NCBI GenBank assembly: GCA_902805735.1
Contig: CADCTW010000089.1
Location: 62,001-126,000 of the forward strand
DNA: 64,000 bases
DNA from: an uncultured Gemmatimonadota bacterium
GTDB lineage: Bacteria > Gemmatimonadota > Gemmatimonadetes > Longimicrobiales > Longimicrobiaceae
Direction: 5' to 3'
The translations under genes and the position numbers were made by a program. The notes below the pieces were generated by a model. The model ran no database searches, had not been told where the DNA came from, and saw nothing but the letters and a program-made list of their open reading frames with translations. Positions 9,967-18,554 of the stretch are shown piece by piece (the stretch's first letter is position 1; the number at the start of each line of letters is the position of its first letter).

Positions 9967-12180
9967 TCAAAATTCCGAGGCCCGCCCCGCGCCCCGCAGC
10001 GCTTCGGCGCGCCGCGCGGCGTCGCGGAAGCGGATGTCCACCGACAGCACGCGCTCGTACAGCTCCACCGCCTGCGCCGTGTTTCCCAGCTCCTCGTGGC
10101 TGCGCCCGAGGTGGTACAGCACCCCCACCAGCTCCGCGTCGCCCACGTTGGGGAGGCGGAGCGCGCGCTCCAGCACGCGGCTGGCCACGGGGTACTGCCC
10201 CTTCTCCACGAAGCACTGCCCCAGCAGCTCCAGCGTGGCCAGCGGGTTGGAGCCGCCGCGCAGCGCCACCTGGAACTCGGCGATGGCCTCGTCGGTCAGC
10301 CCCATCTCCATGAAGGCCAGCCCCAGGTCGTAGTGGCTGGACGAGTCCTCCGCCTCGATGTTCTCCGCGACCTTTTGGCGGAAGTGGGCCAGCATGTCCG
10401 CGAAGTCGCGGTCCTCGTCGCCCGTGGGCTCCTTCTCTTCCACCACGAAGCGCGTGGTCTGCTCGCGCTCGTCCGGGTCGCCCAGGATCAGCGAGCCCAG
10501 GTCCACGTACTCGTTGGCGGGCGGGGGCGGAGGAGGGGGCGGCGGCGGGGGCGCGGCGCGGCGGGCCGCCTGGGCCATGGCCTCCAGCGCGGCGCGTGCC
10601 TCCGGGTTGTACGACTCGATCTCCAGCACGCGCCCGAAGACGGCGCGGGCCTTGTCGCGCGAGCCCGTGGTGTCGAAGTACCTGGCCAGCGCCAGGTACG
10701 CCTCCACCATCGACGAGCGGTCGCCGGACTTGAAGGCGTACTCCACCCGTTTCTGCAGCAGCACGCCGTCGCCGGGGTGCAGGCGGATCAGCTGCGAGAT
10801 GGGCCCCACGGCCTCGCGGTAGAGCCCGCGCACGGCCAGCGCCCGGTGCGCCTCGTCCAGCACGCGCTGCACATCGCCCTCGGCGCCGCGCTCGTGCAGC
10901 AGGTCCACCAGCGCGTCGCGGGCGGCGGCGTCCTCCGGGTTCGTGGCCACGCGCGCCTGGAGCTGCTCCAGCGGATCGCGCGCGGGAGGAGGAGGAGGAG
11001 GCGCCGGGTCGATCCTGGGAAGGTCGACCGCGCCGAAGTCGCTCCCCATGTGCAGCAGGGGAAGCTCGTCGCCGTCGCCGTCCGCGTCCAGCGAGGTCCC
11101 GTGGTCGATCAGGGGAAGCGCGTCGTCCGCCTCGCCGAACGCGGGCTCGTGGCCGATCAGGGGGAGCGCGCCGTCGTCCTCGTCCGCGTCGGGGGCGATG
11201 AGAGGGAGCGGATCGTCGTCCAGGCTCACCTCGCCGTACGCGGAGGGGTCCGCGGGCGGGCCCATGTCGAAGTCGAGCAGCGGGAGGGCGTCCTCGTCCT
11301 CTTCCTCCGCGGCGGGCTGCGGCGGCGGCGCGGGGGTGGAGTCCGGACGGCTGAAGTCCATGGAGACCTCCAGCCCCTCGATGGCGGAGACCTCCAGGAG
11401 CCCGTCGTCCGCGTCGCGCCCGGGCCCGAACTCGATCTCGGCGGGCGGCTCGGCGCGGGGCTCGGGGGCGGGCGGCGCCGGGAGCGGGTCCGCGATGTCG
11501 ACGTTGCCCGCGTCGAACACGCCGTAGTCGTCCGCTGCGGGAGCCTCTTCGGCGCGGGCGAGCGGCTCGGTGCTGGCGTTGGGGTCGGTCGCGCGGATCT
11601 GCTCGCGCACCGCCTCGGCGGCGTCCTCGTCGCCGTTGCGCACGAGGGGCGCGAGCAGGGCGCGGAGCTGCTCCACGGCCTCGCCGCGGCGCCCGTGGGC
11701 CAGGAGCTGGTCCGCCAGCAGCCGGCGCACCTCCACGTCGTCCGGCGAGAGCTCCGCGAACTCCTTGAGCGCGGCGAACGAATCGTCGATCTTCCCGGCG
11801 CGGCGCATCCGGTCCGCGTACTCCAGGAAGTTCTGGCGCGCGTCGGCCAGGAACCCCTTGGCAGCGCTGATCTGCCCGAGGCGCCGGTAGGTGGCGATGC
11901 GCCCCGGCACCAGCCGCAGGATCTTGCGGCACAGCGCGATGGCGTTGTTGTACAGCCCGACTTCCACGTACGCGTTGACGGCCGCCTCGTACGCATCCAC
12001 CGCCTTCTCCGTCTCGTTGAGGCGGAGGTGCAGGTCCCCGATGCGGTTCCACAGGGCGATGTCGACCTCGCCCCCTTCCGGGCTCTCCAGGATCTGGCGG
12101 TAAGCGCCGATCGCTTCACGCCACTGGTCCCGCTGCTCATAGGCGCGAGCCTGGTCCCTCAGCTTTCCGATGTTCGCCAT
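9967..12180 (-). CDS. TPR-repeat protein with acidic low-complexity linker
   Basis: MANIGKLRDQARAYEQRDQWREAIGAYRQILESPEGGEVDIALWNRIGDLHLRLNETEKAVDAYEAAVNAY...; TPR blocks flank a D/E/P-rich linker with repeated xLPLIxx motifs. Confidence 0.8.
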   Translation of the reverse strand: MANIGKLRDQARAYEQRDQWREAIGAYRQILESPEGGEVDIALWNRIGDLHLRLNETEKAVDAYEAAVNAYVEVGLYNNAIALCRKILRLVPGRIATYRRLGQISAAKGFLADARQNFLEYADRMRRAGKIDDSFAALKEFAELSPDDVEVRRLLADQLLAHGRRGEAVEQLRALLAPLVRNGDEDAAEAVREQIRATDPNASTEPLARAEEAPAADDYGVFDAGNVDIADPLPAPPAPEPRAEPPAEIEFGPGRDADDGLLEVSAIEGLEVSMDFSRPDSTPAPPPQPAAEEEDEDALPLLDFDMGPPADPSAYGEVSLDDDPLPLIAPDADEDDGALPLIGHEPAFGEADDALPLIDHGTSLDADGDGDELPLLHMGSDFGAVDLPRIDPAPPPPPPARDPLEQLQARVATNPEDAAARDALVDLLHERGAEGDVQRVLDEAHRALAVRGLYREAVGPISQLIRLHPGDGVLLQKRVEYAFKSGDRSSMVEAYLALARYFDTTGSRDKARAVFGRVLEIESYNPEARAALEAMAQAARRAAPPPPPPPPPPPANEYVDLGSLILGDPDEREQTTRFVVEEKEPTGDEDRDFADMLAHFRQKVAENIEAEDSSSHYDLGLAFMEMGLTDEAIAEFQVALRGGSNPLATLELLGQCFVEKGQYPVASRVLERALRLPNVGDAELVGVLYHLGRSHEELGNTAQAVELYERVLSVDIRFRDAARRAEALRGAGRASEF

Positions 12181-12323
12181 GAGTGTGGGACGGAGAATTC
12201 CTGCTACTGCCCGAGCGGCTGTGTGATACGTTGCGAAGATAGCGGGGGCCGCAAGGGTTGCCAACGGCAGTGCCTTGGAGTGCGTCCGTACAGCCGGAAC
12301 CGAGAAGGCTGCGGCACGCTCAA

Positions 12324-12509
12324 GGGGCCCTCACCCCCCCGACCCCCCTCTCCCAATAATGGGAGAGGGGGGCGCACTCCAGCCATCCAGCCTCACCCCG
12401 GGGATCGAGAGGGCCGCGGCTCGGCAGAAGCCGCTTCGTCGCACGGTTCCGTGGAAATCGCCTCCTCCCCCAGCTGTTTGGGGGAGGAGGTCGGGAGGTG
12501 AGGGCCCTC
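12324..12509. repeat. R2 composite repeat
   Basis: ggggccctcaccccccc gacccccctctcccaataatgggagaggggggcgca ... gtggaaatcgcctcctcccccagctgtttgggggaggaggtcgggaggtgagggccctcc; outer ends are inverted. Confidence 0.8.
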
Positions 12510-12565
12510 CGTCAGCCCGCGCCGATCCCTCACCGCCATCTGCCGTACGCACCTACGCACTTTCG

Positions 12566-13801
12566 TCATCCCACCACGCGTACTCCGCCCTTCCACACGC
12601 CGGCCACGACGGGAGCGGCGAGGCGGTAGGGGATCTCGCCCGCGGAGGCGCAGCGCCAGAGCACGAGATCGGCCGGGGCGCCGGGGGCCAGCGTGCCGCG
12701 CCCGTCCGCCAGCTCCAGCGCGGCGGCGCCGCCGGCGGTGGCGGCGCGCAGGGCTTCGGCGGGGCTCATCCCCATGCGCGAGCAGGCGGCGGTCATCACG
12801 AAGGGAAGGCTGGGCGTGGGCGACGAGCCCGGGTTGAAGTCCGTCGCCAGGGCCACCGTGGCGCCGGCGTCCAGCAGGGCGCGCGCGGGGGCGAAGTTGG
12901 GGCGGCCCAGGAAGAAGAGGGTGGCCGGGAGCAGCGTGGCGACGGTGCGCGAGCCCGCCAGCGCCGCGATCCCCGCCTCCGACACGTCGCCCAGGTGGTC
13001 CGCGGATGCGGCGCCCAGCTCCACCGCCAGCTCCGCCCCGCCGCTCCCCTCCAGCTCGTCCGCGTGGATCTTGGGGCGCAGGCCGTGGTCCAGCCCCGCG
13101 CGCAGGATGCGCTCGCTCTGCGCGCGGTCGAAGACGCCGGGCTCCATGAACACGTCGCAGAAGCGCGCCAGCCCCGATTCCGCCACCGCGGGGATCATCT
13201 CCTCCACCAGGAGCTCCACGTACGCGTCGCGGCGATCGCGGTACTCGGGCGGCACCTCGTGCGCACCCAGGAAGGTGGGGATCAGCTCGATGGGCTGCAG
13301 CGAGGCGAGGCGGCGGATGGCGCGCAGCGTCTTCAGCTCGTCCTCCGTCGCGAGGCCGTAGCCGCTCTTCACCTCGGCCGTGGTGACGCCGTTCGCCAGC
13401 AGGTCACGCAGGCGCGGGAGGGACAGCTCCACCAGCTCGTCCTCCGAGCGGGCGCGCAGGTCGCGCACCGAGGCGTTGATGCCGCCGCCGCGCCGCGCGA
13501 TCTCCATGTACGGCACGCCCTGGGAGCGCAGCGCGTACTCGTCCGTGCGCCAGCGCCCAAAGACGGCGTGGGTGTGCGAATCCACCAGCCCCGGCGTCAG
13601 CGTGCCCCCCGCGCAGTCCACCTCCGCCGCGCGCGGGAAGCGGGCGCGCAGCTCCGCCTCCGGGCCCACCTCCACGATGCGCCCGCGCTCCACGGCCACG
13701 GCGACCCCCTGGCGCGCGGCGGCGGGGTCCGCGTCCTCCGCCTGGCGCGGGGGGCCGGAACAGGCGGCGACTTCGGCGGCGCGTACGAAGAGCGTTTGCA
13801 T
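12566..13801 (-). CDS. hutI: Imidazolonepropionase
   Basis: GGTLTPGLVDSHTHAVFGRWRTDEYALRSQGVPYMEIARRGGGINASVRDLR...KSGYGL...TFLGAHEVPPEYRDRRDAYVELLVEEMIP...ATDFNPGSSPTPSLPFVMTAACSRMGMSPAEAL. Confidence 0.95.
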   Translation of the reverse strand: MQTLFVRAAEVAACSGPPRQAEDADPAAARQGVAVAVERGRIVEVGPEAELRARFPRAAEVDCAGGTLTPGLVDSHTHAVFGRWRTDEYALRSQGVPYMEIARRGGGINASVRDLRARSEDELVELSLPRLRDLLANGVTTAEVKSGYGLATEDELKTLRAIRRLASLQPIELIPTFLGAHEVPPEYRDRRDAYVELLVEEMIPAVAESGLARFCDVFMEPGVFDRAQSERILRAGLDHGLRPKIHADELEGSGGAELAVELGAASADHLGDVSEAGIAALAGSRTVATLLPATLFFLGRPNFAPARALLDAGATVALATDFNPGSSPTPSLPFVMTAACSRMGMSPAEALRAATAGGAAALELADGRGTLAPGAPADLVLWRCASAGEIPYRLAAPVVAGVWKGGVRVVG

Positions 13802-13908
13802 CGTTGAGACCTGTAATTGGCTGGGTTCTTGCTCGTGCGCCTGGGCGTGACATTCTGGCGGGGCGCCGCGCGCCGCGTCAACCAGCCCTCCACAACGTCC
13901 GGAGATCC

Positions 13909-16590
13909 ATGGTCCAGGTACCGACGACACCCCCCTCGGAACGCTACCCGGGGCGCCCGCCGGAGGGGCGCATCGTCGTCATCGCGCCCACCCGCGCCGC
14001 CTGCGAGACCATCGAGCTGGGCGTGCAGCTCACGGGCGTGGAGACCATCATCAACCGCGAGCACGGCGCTGAGCTGAGGGAGCTGGCGGGCGCAGGGAAG
14101 GGCTTCGGGATCGTGGCCGGCACCGGCACGGGGAAGACGCTGGCCATCCGCCCCATCGCCGAGGCCATCGTGGGCCCCGAGCTGCGCGTGGGCGTGGTGA
14201 ACCGCGAGCGCGAGGCGACGCCCGAAACGCCGAGCTGGAACGTGGTGATCGTGACCACCGGCATCGCGCGGCGCTGGCTGCAGGACAAACTGATCGACGC
14301 CAGCGACGTGGTGATCGTGGACGAGATCCACCAGACCTCGGCCGAGCTGGAGCTGTGCCTGGCGCTGGCCAAGCGCGCCGGTTGCCGATTCGTGTGGCTC
14401 TCCGCCACCGTGGACCCGACGTTCTACGCGGAGTACCTCAGCTCCGCCACCGTCATCGAGAGCTCCGCGTTCGACCCGGAGAAGGCGGCGACGGTGCGGA
14501 TCTCCAACACGCTCAACCCCGGTGCCTTTTTGGGCGACCGCTTCATGCGCCACGTGCGCAAGGAGAAGCGGGGCGTGGCCGTCTTCGTCCCCACGCGCGC
14601 GGGGACGGAGCAGACGGTAAAGGCGGTGGCCGAGCGCTACCCGGAGATGCTCACCGAGTTCTACCACGGCGGCGAGCCGGTGGCGAAGCTGCGCCCCTTC
14701 CTGGAGGGCGAGGGCGCGCCGCACCCCTTCGTCCTTTCCATGACGGCGGCCGGCCAGTCCGCGCTCAACATCCGCGGGCTGGACACGGTGGTCATCGAGG
14801 ACGCGCAGTTCACCACGCTGGTGGAAAAGGGCCGCAGCGTGCTGACGCGCAAGCCGCTGGGCACCAACGAGATCCTGCAGATGGCGGGGCGCGTGCACGG
14901 CCGCGTGGCGGACGGCGAGGTGTGGATCCTGAGCGAGCGCGACATCGACTTCGGCTCGCTGCGCCCCACCGCGCCCAACTTCCAGCTCGCCGGCGACCCC
15001 GAGCGCGTGGCCATGACCTGCGCCGACATGGGCGTGCGCGCCGACGAGCTGGACCTGCCGGTGCCGCTGGACCGCATCGCCTACCGCCGCGCGGTGGAGA
15101 CGCTCACGCGCCGCGGCCTCATCGCCAACAACCGCCTGACGGACTACGGGCGCAAGGTGGAAGTGCTCCCCGTGGACCGCCCCTGGGGGGAGCTGCTGGT
15201 GCAGGCGGAGGAGCGGATGGTGCCGCTGGTGGCCGCGATGGCCTCCATCGACTCGCTGCACCGCATGCTGCGCCAGCAGGACAACGACATCAGCGCGTAC
15301 ATCGTCCCCGGCAGCGACCACCTGACGGCGTACCGCATCTACCAGGACGCGCTGGCCACCAACGGCACGCTGGGCCAGGTGTACGGCCTTCCGCGCCACG
15401 TCTTCGACGCGGAGGCGCTGGCGGAGTGGGCGGACGAGCGGGGGGTGCTGGTGAGGTCCATCGAGGACGCGGCGCTCGCCATCGCCTCCATCTTCCGCTC
15501 GCTGGACCTGGAGCTCCCCCGCACCCTCCCCCCGCTCAACCGCGAGCTGGAGAGCGCCTGGCAGGAGCTGCTGGCCCGCGTGATGCCCTTTTCGCTGGTG
15601 ATCGACGAGGAAACGTCGTGGGGCGAGGAGGTCCGCGTTTCCAAGACCAGCGTGTGCGGCACCTGGGGCCCCGTGGCGGGGGAGATCAACTTCTTCGCGG
15701 ACCGCTTCGGCAAGGCGCGCGGCTCCATCGCGGGGACGCAGCTTCCCTTCAAGCTGCTGCTGAAGCACGCCGTGCGCGCCGAGCCGGAGGTGGTGTACGA
15801 CGCCAGCCACCGCCGCCACCCCCTGCGGCTGCGCAGCATGGTGGAGTACAACGGCTTCGTGCTGGACTCCGAGGACCAGCCCATCGACGGCTTCCCCGAG
15901 GAAATGGAGGAGGCGTGCCGCCGGGCGCTGGCCGCGGCCGTGATGGCGGGCGAAGCGTTCCACAAGGACGCGGCGGCCAACCGCGACGCGCTCCGCCAGC
16001 TCCGCCAGGTGCACCGCAAGTCGGGCGGCAAGGCGGGGGTGAGCGAGGAGTCGATGATCGAGACGATCGCGGCGCAGCTCACCGGCGTGCGCTCGTACGC
16101 CGACTTCCTGGAGACGCCGCTGCGCATCGAGGCGGACTCGCTGGTGGACCCGGCGGAGCGCGAGCGGTGGATGTCGCTTCCGGACCACGTGTACCTGGAG
16201 GGCCGCGAGTACCCGCTGGACTACGCCTTCGACGACGGCACGCCCATCGTGCGCGCGCGCATCCCGGCCAAGATCCTCAACTACATCGACGAGGAAGACG
16301 TCCCGGAGTTCGACCGTCCGCTGCACTGGACGATCACCCGCGGCAAGCGCCCCGAGATCCGCGTCGCCACGCTGGAAGAAGCGCGTGACGCGATGCTGCG
16401 CGAGCGCCCCGAGGCCCCTCCGCACCGCCCCAAGCGCGGCGGCGCCGACCGTGACAAGGAGCCGCGCCGCGGCCGGGGCCAGGGGCGCGGCCGTGGCCAC
16501 CCTCCCCGCGCCGAGGAGGAGGGCCCGCGCCGCAAGGGCCAGCGCGCCCGCACCGGCGGCCGCCACAAGGGCGGCCGCCGCAGGGGATAG
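13909..16590 (+). CDS. DExH-box (HrpA/HrpB-like) helicase-like protein with C-terminal RG-rich tail
   Basis: GIVAGTGTGKTLAIRPIAE (Walker A), VVIVDEIHQTSAE (DEIH), WLSATVD (SAT), NEILQMAGRVHGR (motif VI-like); tail GRGQGRGRGHPPRAEEEGPRRKGQRARTGGRHKGGRRRG. Confidence 0.85.
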   Translation: MVQVPTTPPSERYPGRPPEGRIVVIAPTRAACETIELGVQLTGVETIINREHGAELRELAGAGKGFGIVAGTGTGKTLAIRPIAEAIVGPELRVGVVNREREATPETPSWNVVIVTTGIARRWLQDKLIDASDVVIVDEIHQTSAELELCLALAKRAGCRFVWLSATVDPTFYAEYLSSATVIESSAFDPEKAATVRISNTLNPGAFLGDRFMRHVRKEKRGVAVFVPTRAGTEQTVKAVAERYPEMLTEFYHGGEPVAKLRPFLEGEGAPHPFVLSMTAAGQSALNIRGLDTVVIEDAQFTTLVEKGRSVLTRKPLGTNEILQMAGRVHGRVADGEVWILSERDIDFGSLRPTAPNFQLAGDPERVAMTCADMGVRADELDLPVPLDRIAYRRAVETLTRRGLIANNRLTDYGRKVEVLPVDRPWGELLVQAEERMVPLVAAMASIDSLHRMLRQQDNDISAYIVPGSDHLTAYRIYQDALATNGTLGQVYGLPRHVFDAEALAEWADERGVLVRSIEDAALAIASIFRSLDLELPRTLPPLNRELESAWQELLARVMPFSLVIDEETSWGEEVRVSKTSVCGTWGPVAGEINFFADRFGKARGSIAGTQLPFKLLLKHAVRAEPEVVYDASHRRHPLRLRSMVEYNGFVLDSEDQPIDGFPEEMEEACRRALAAAVMAGEAFHKDAAANRDALRQLRQVHRKSGGKAGVSEESMIETIAAQLTGVRSYADFLETPLRIEADSLVDPAERERWMSLPDHVYLEGREYPLDYAFDDGTPIVRARIPAKILNYIDEEDVPEFDRPLHWTITRGKRPEIRVATLEEARDAMLRERPEAPPHRPKRGGADRDKEPRRGRGQGRGRGHPPRAEEEGPRRKGQRARTGGRHKGGRRRG

Positions 16591-16593
16591 GGG

Positions 16594-16657
16594 CTCACAC
16601 AGAGCCACAGAGGCACAGAGATGACTTCATCTCTGTGCCTCTGTGTCTCTGTGTGAG
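16594..16657. repeat. R1 dispersed palindrome, full copy
   Basis: ctcacacagagccacagaggcacagagatgacttcatctctgtgcctctgtgtctctgtgtgag between convergent genes. Confidence 0.93.
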
Positions 16658-16665
16658 CCCTGTTT

Positions 16666-17178
16666 TTATTTACGGAACTCGTACAGCGACTCGATGCCGA
16701 AGAAGGGATCCGCCACGTCCATGCTGAGCTTCCCGCGGAAGAGCGTGGCGTCGGGGTTGATGTCCACCTCCGAGCTCCCGGACGGGGTCAGGGTCAGCGT
16801 GCTCCCGTCCAGGCTGTAGCTCCCCGACGCCGTGAACGTCTCCGTGTCCGGGGGGAACCGGCCCCGGGTCTCGGTGATGCGGTACGTGCCGCTGAACTGG
16901 TAGGTGCTCCCGCTCTCCACCAGCGTCATCCTGGAGCCGAGCAGCTCGAAGCGGATGTCGAAAACCGCACCCGACTGCGCCGTCGCCTGGCCCTCGTAGA
17001 GCACCACCGGCACCGTCTTGCGGGTCGTCTGGCCGTTGTCCAGCGACGACACGATACCCGCCACGAGCGTGTACTCGCCGCCTACGGAGGTGTCCGTCCC
17101 CGTGCTGTCGCCGCAGGCGGCCACGAGGGTGAGCGCGAGCACCAGCAGGCCGCGCGCGGAGAATGAGGAGAGCTTCAC
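16666..17178 (-). CDS. Hypothetical lipoprotein
   Basis: MKLSSFSARGLLVLALTLVAACGDSTGTDTSVGGEYTLVAG...SGTYRITETRGRFPPDTETFTASGSYSLDGSTLTLTPSG. Confidence 0.8.
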   Translation of the reverse strand: MKLSSFSARGLLVLALTLVAACGDSTGTDTSVGGEYTLVAGIVSSLDNGQTTRKTVPVVLYEGQATAQSGAVFDIRFELLGSRMTLVESGSTYQFSGTYRITETRGRFPPDTETFTASGSYSLDGSTLTLTPSGSSEVDINPDATLFRGKLSMDVADPFFGIESLYEFRK

Positions 17179-17272
17179 GATCGGCTCCAGTGGTGGGTGG
17201 CCCGCGCCGCGGAGGAGCGGCGGCTTCCGGCTCTGCCCTCAATCATAGCCGCACCGCCGCCAAAACTGCAAT

Positions 17273-17300
17273 CTCACACAGAGGCACAGAGGCACAGAGA
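17273..17300. repeat. R1 dispersed repeat, half copy
   Basis: ctcacacagaggcacagaggcacagaga. Confidence 0.75.
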
Positions 17301-17397
17301 AAAACCCCGGACCCTTGACTCAGGCTCCATTCACGTCCAATATGGTCACGGATGGTGTCCCTTCCGCACCTTTAAGGCCGTTACAGAGGAGGATCTT

Positions 17398-17940
17398 GTG
17401 ACCGCAAGCCGTCGGCGTACGCCCACGAAGTGGCTGCTGTGCAGCGTCGTCCTGCTCGGCGCGTGTTCCGAATCGCCCCCGGGCGGTGCCCGCAACGATC
17501 CTCTCAGCCCCGCACCGGCCGCCGCAGGGCGCCGCGCGCTGTCGCCCGAGATGCGTGCGCATACGGGGCTCAGCCATTCTCCCGAAGCTGCCGACAAGGA
17601 GGCATACGCCGCGAGCTTCCGTCGCCACTACCCGGCCCAACTCCGTGCACAGGGCGTCTCCGGTGCCGCGCTTGTGGAGGTCTACATAGACGCTGAGGGC
17701 CGGGTTCGGGAAGTAGAGGTGGTCCCACGTCCCGCATCCTCCTCGCACCAGACTCACCGGGCGGTGCTTCAGGACCGTGGCACCTCACGCGTGGTGGACC
17801 TCAACTATCGTCCGGAGTTCGGGCCCGCTGCGCAGGCCGTCCTGCGTGAGACGCGCTTTCTTCCGGCGCTGAAAGACGGGAAAGCCGTGCCCTCCAGGTT
17901 CCGCATGACCCTGCAGTTTACGCCGCCGACCAACCCGTGA
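17398..17940 (+). CDS. Lipoprotein with TonB C-terminal-like domain
   Basis: GTG start after aggagg RBS; VTASRRRTPTKWLLCSVVLLGACSES...YPAQLRAQGVSGAALVEVYIDAEGRVREVEVV...AVLRETRFLPALKDGKAVPSRFRMTLQF. Confidence 0.8.
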   Translation: MTASRRRTPTKWLLCSVVLLGACSESPPGGARNDPLSPAPAAAGRRALSPEMRAHTGLSHSPEAADKEAYAASFRRHYPAQLRAQGVSGAALVEVYIDAEGRVREVEVVPRPASSSHQTHRAVLQDRGTSRVVDLNYRPEFGPAAQAVLRETRFLPALKDGKAVPSRFRMTLQFTPPTNP

Positions 17941-17947
17941 GCCAACG

Positions 17948-18169
17948 ATGCCGAGACCCAAGCATACGAAGCCGCACTGGATCGTCGCCACGTCCGCGGT
18001 TCTGCTGGTGTCGACCGTCGCGGGAGCACAGGGGTTCAGTTGTATCGACGCCTGCCTGTACGCAATCGGCCGCTACCACACGGTCGAAGGGAAAGAGTAC
18101 TCACTGTCACACTGCAGTTCGATCTACCATGACGGCCATCACCATGTCGACTGTTACTATGTCGGCTAG
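17948..18169 (+). CDS. Small secreted Cys/His-rich peptide, unknown function
   Basis: MPRPKHTKPHWIVATSAVLLVSTVAGAQGFSCIDACLYAIGRYHTVEGKEYSLSHCSSIYHDGHHHVDCYYVG: signal peptide, 4 Cys, HDGHHH. Confidence 0.55.
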   Translation: MPRPKHTKPHWIVATSAVLLVSTVAGAQGFSCIDACLYAIGRYHTVEGKEYSLSHCSSIYHDGHHHVDCYYVG

Positions 18170-18179
18170 GTAACCGCAT

Positions 18180-18244
18180 CTCACACAGAGACACAGAGGC
18201 ACAGAGATGAAGTTCTTCTCTGTGCCTCTGTGTCTCTGTGTGAG
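18180..18244. repeat. R1 dispersed palindrome, full copy
   Basis: ctcacacagagacacagaggcacagagatgaagttcttctctgtgcctctgtgtctctgtgtgag between convergent genes. Confidence 0.93.
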
Positions 18245-18256
18245 CCCAAAGCAGTT

Positions 18257-18532
18257 CTATTCGAACATGTCCCAGGCCGCCCCCATGTCCTGCTTGGAGA
18301 AGACACGGAAGGCGGTGAGCGTGTTGGTGCGCTCGATGCCGGTCACCTGCGCGATCTCCTCGGTGACGATCTCGGCGATGCGCTGGTACTCGGCGACGCG
18401 GACGACGGCGATCAGGTCGTAATCGCCCGAGACGGAGTAGACCTCGGCGACCCCGTCGATGCCGGCGATGCGGCGGGCCAGGGCGGGAACGTCGCCGGGG
18501 ACGGCGCGGATCAGGACCACGGCGGCTACCAT
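18257..18532 (-). CDS. Stand-alone Lrp/AsnC ligand-binding (RAM) domain protein
   Basis: MVAAVVLIRAVPGDVPALARRIAGIDGVAEVYSVSGDYDLIAVVRVAEYQRIAEIVTEEIAQVTGIERTNTLTAFRVFSK; no HTH. Confidence 0.88.
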   Translation of the reverse strand: MVAAVVLIRAVPGDVPALARRIAGIDGVAEVYSVSGDYDLIAVVRVAEYQRIAEIVTEEIAQVTGIERTNTLTAFRVFSKQDMGAAWDMFE

Positions 18533-18554
18533 GCGGATCTCCGTTGGTTCGGGT

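Noticed and set aside
13597-16608. 1003-aa minus-strand ORF opposite the helicase
   Set aside because: Mirror frame of 13909-16590, whose helicase motifs are clear; low-complexity His/Val/Leu/Arg composition.
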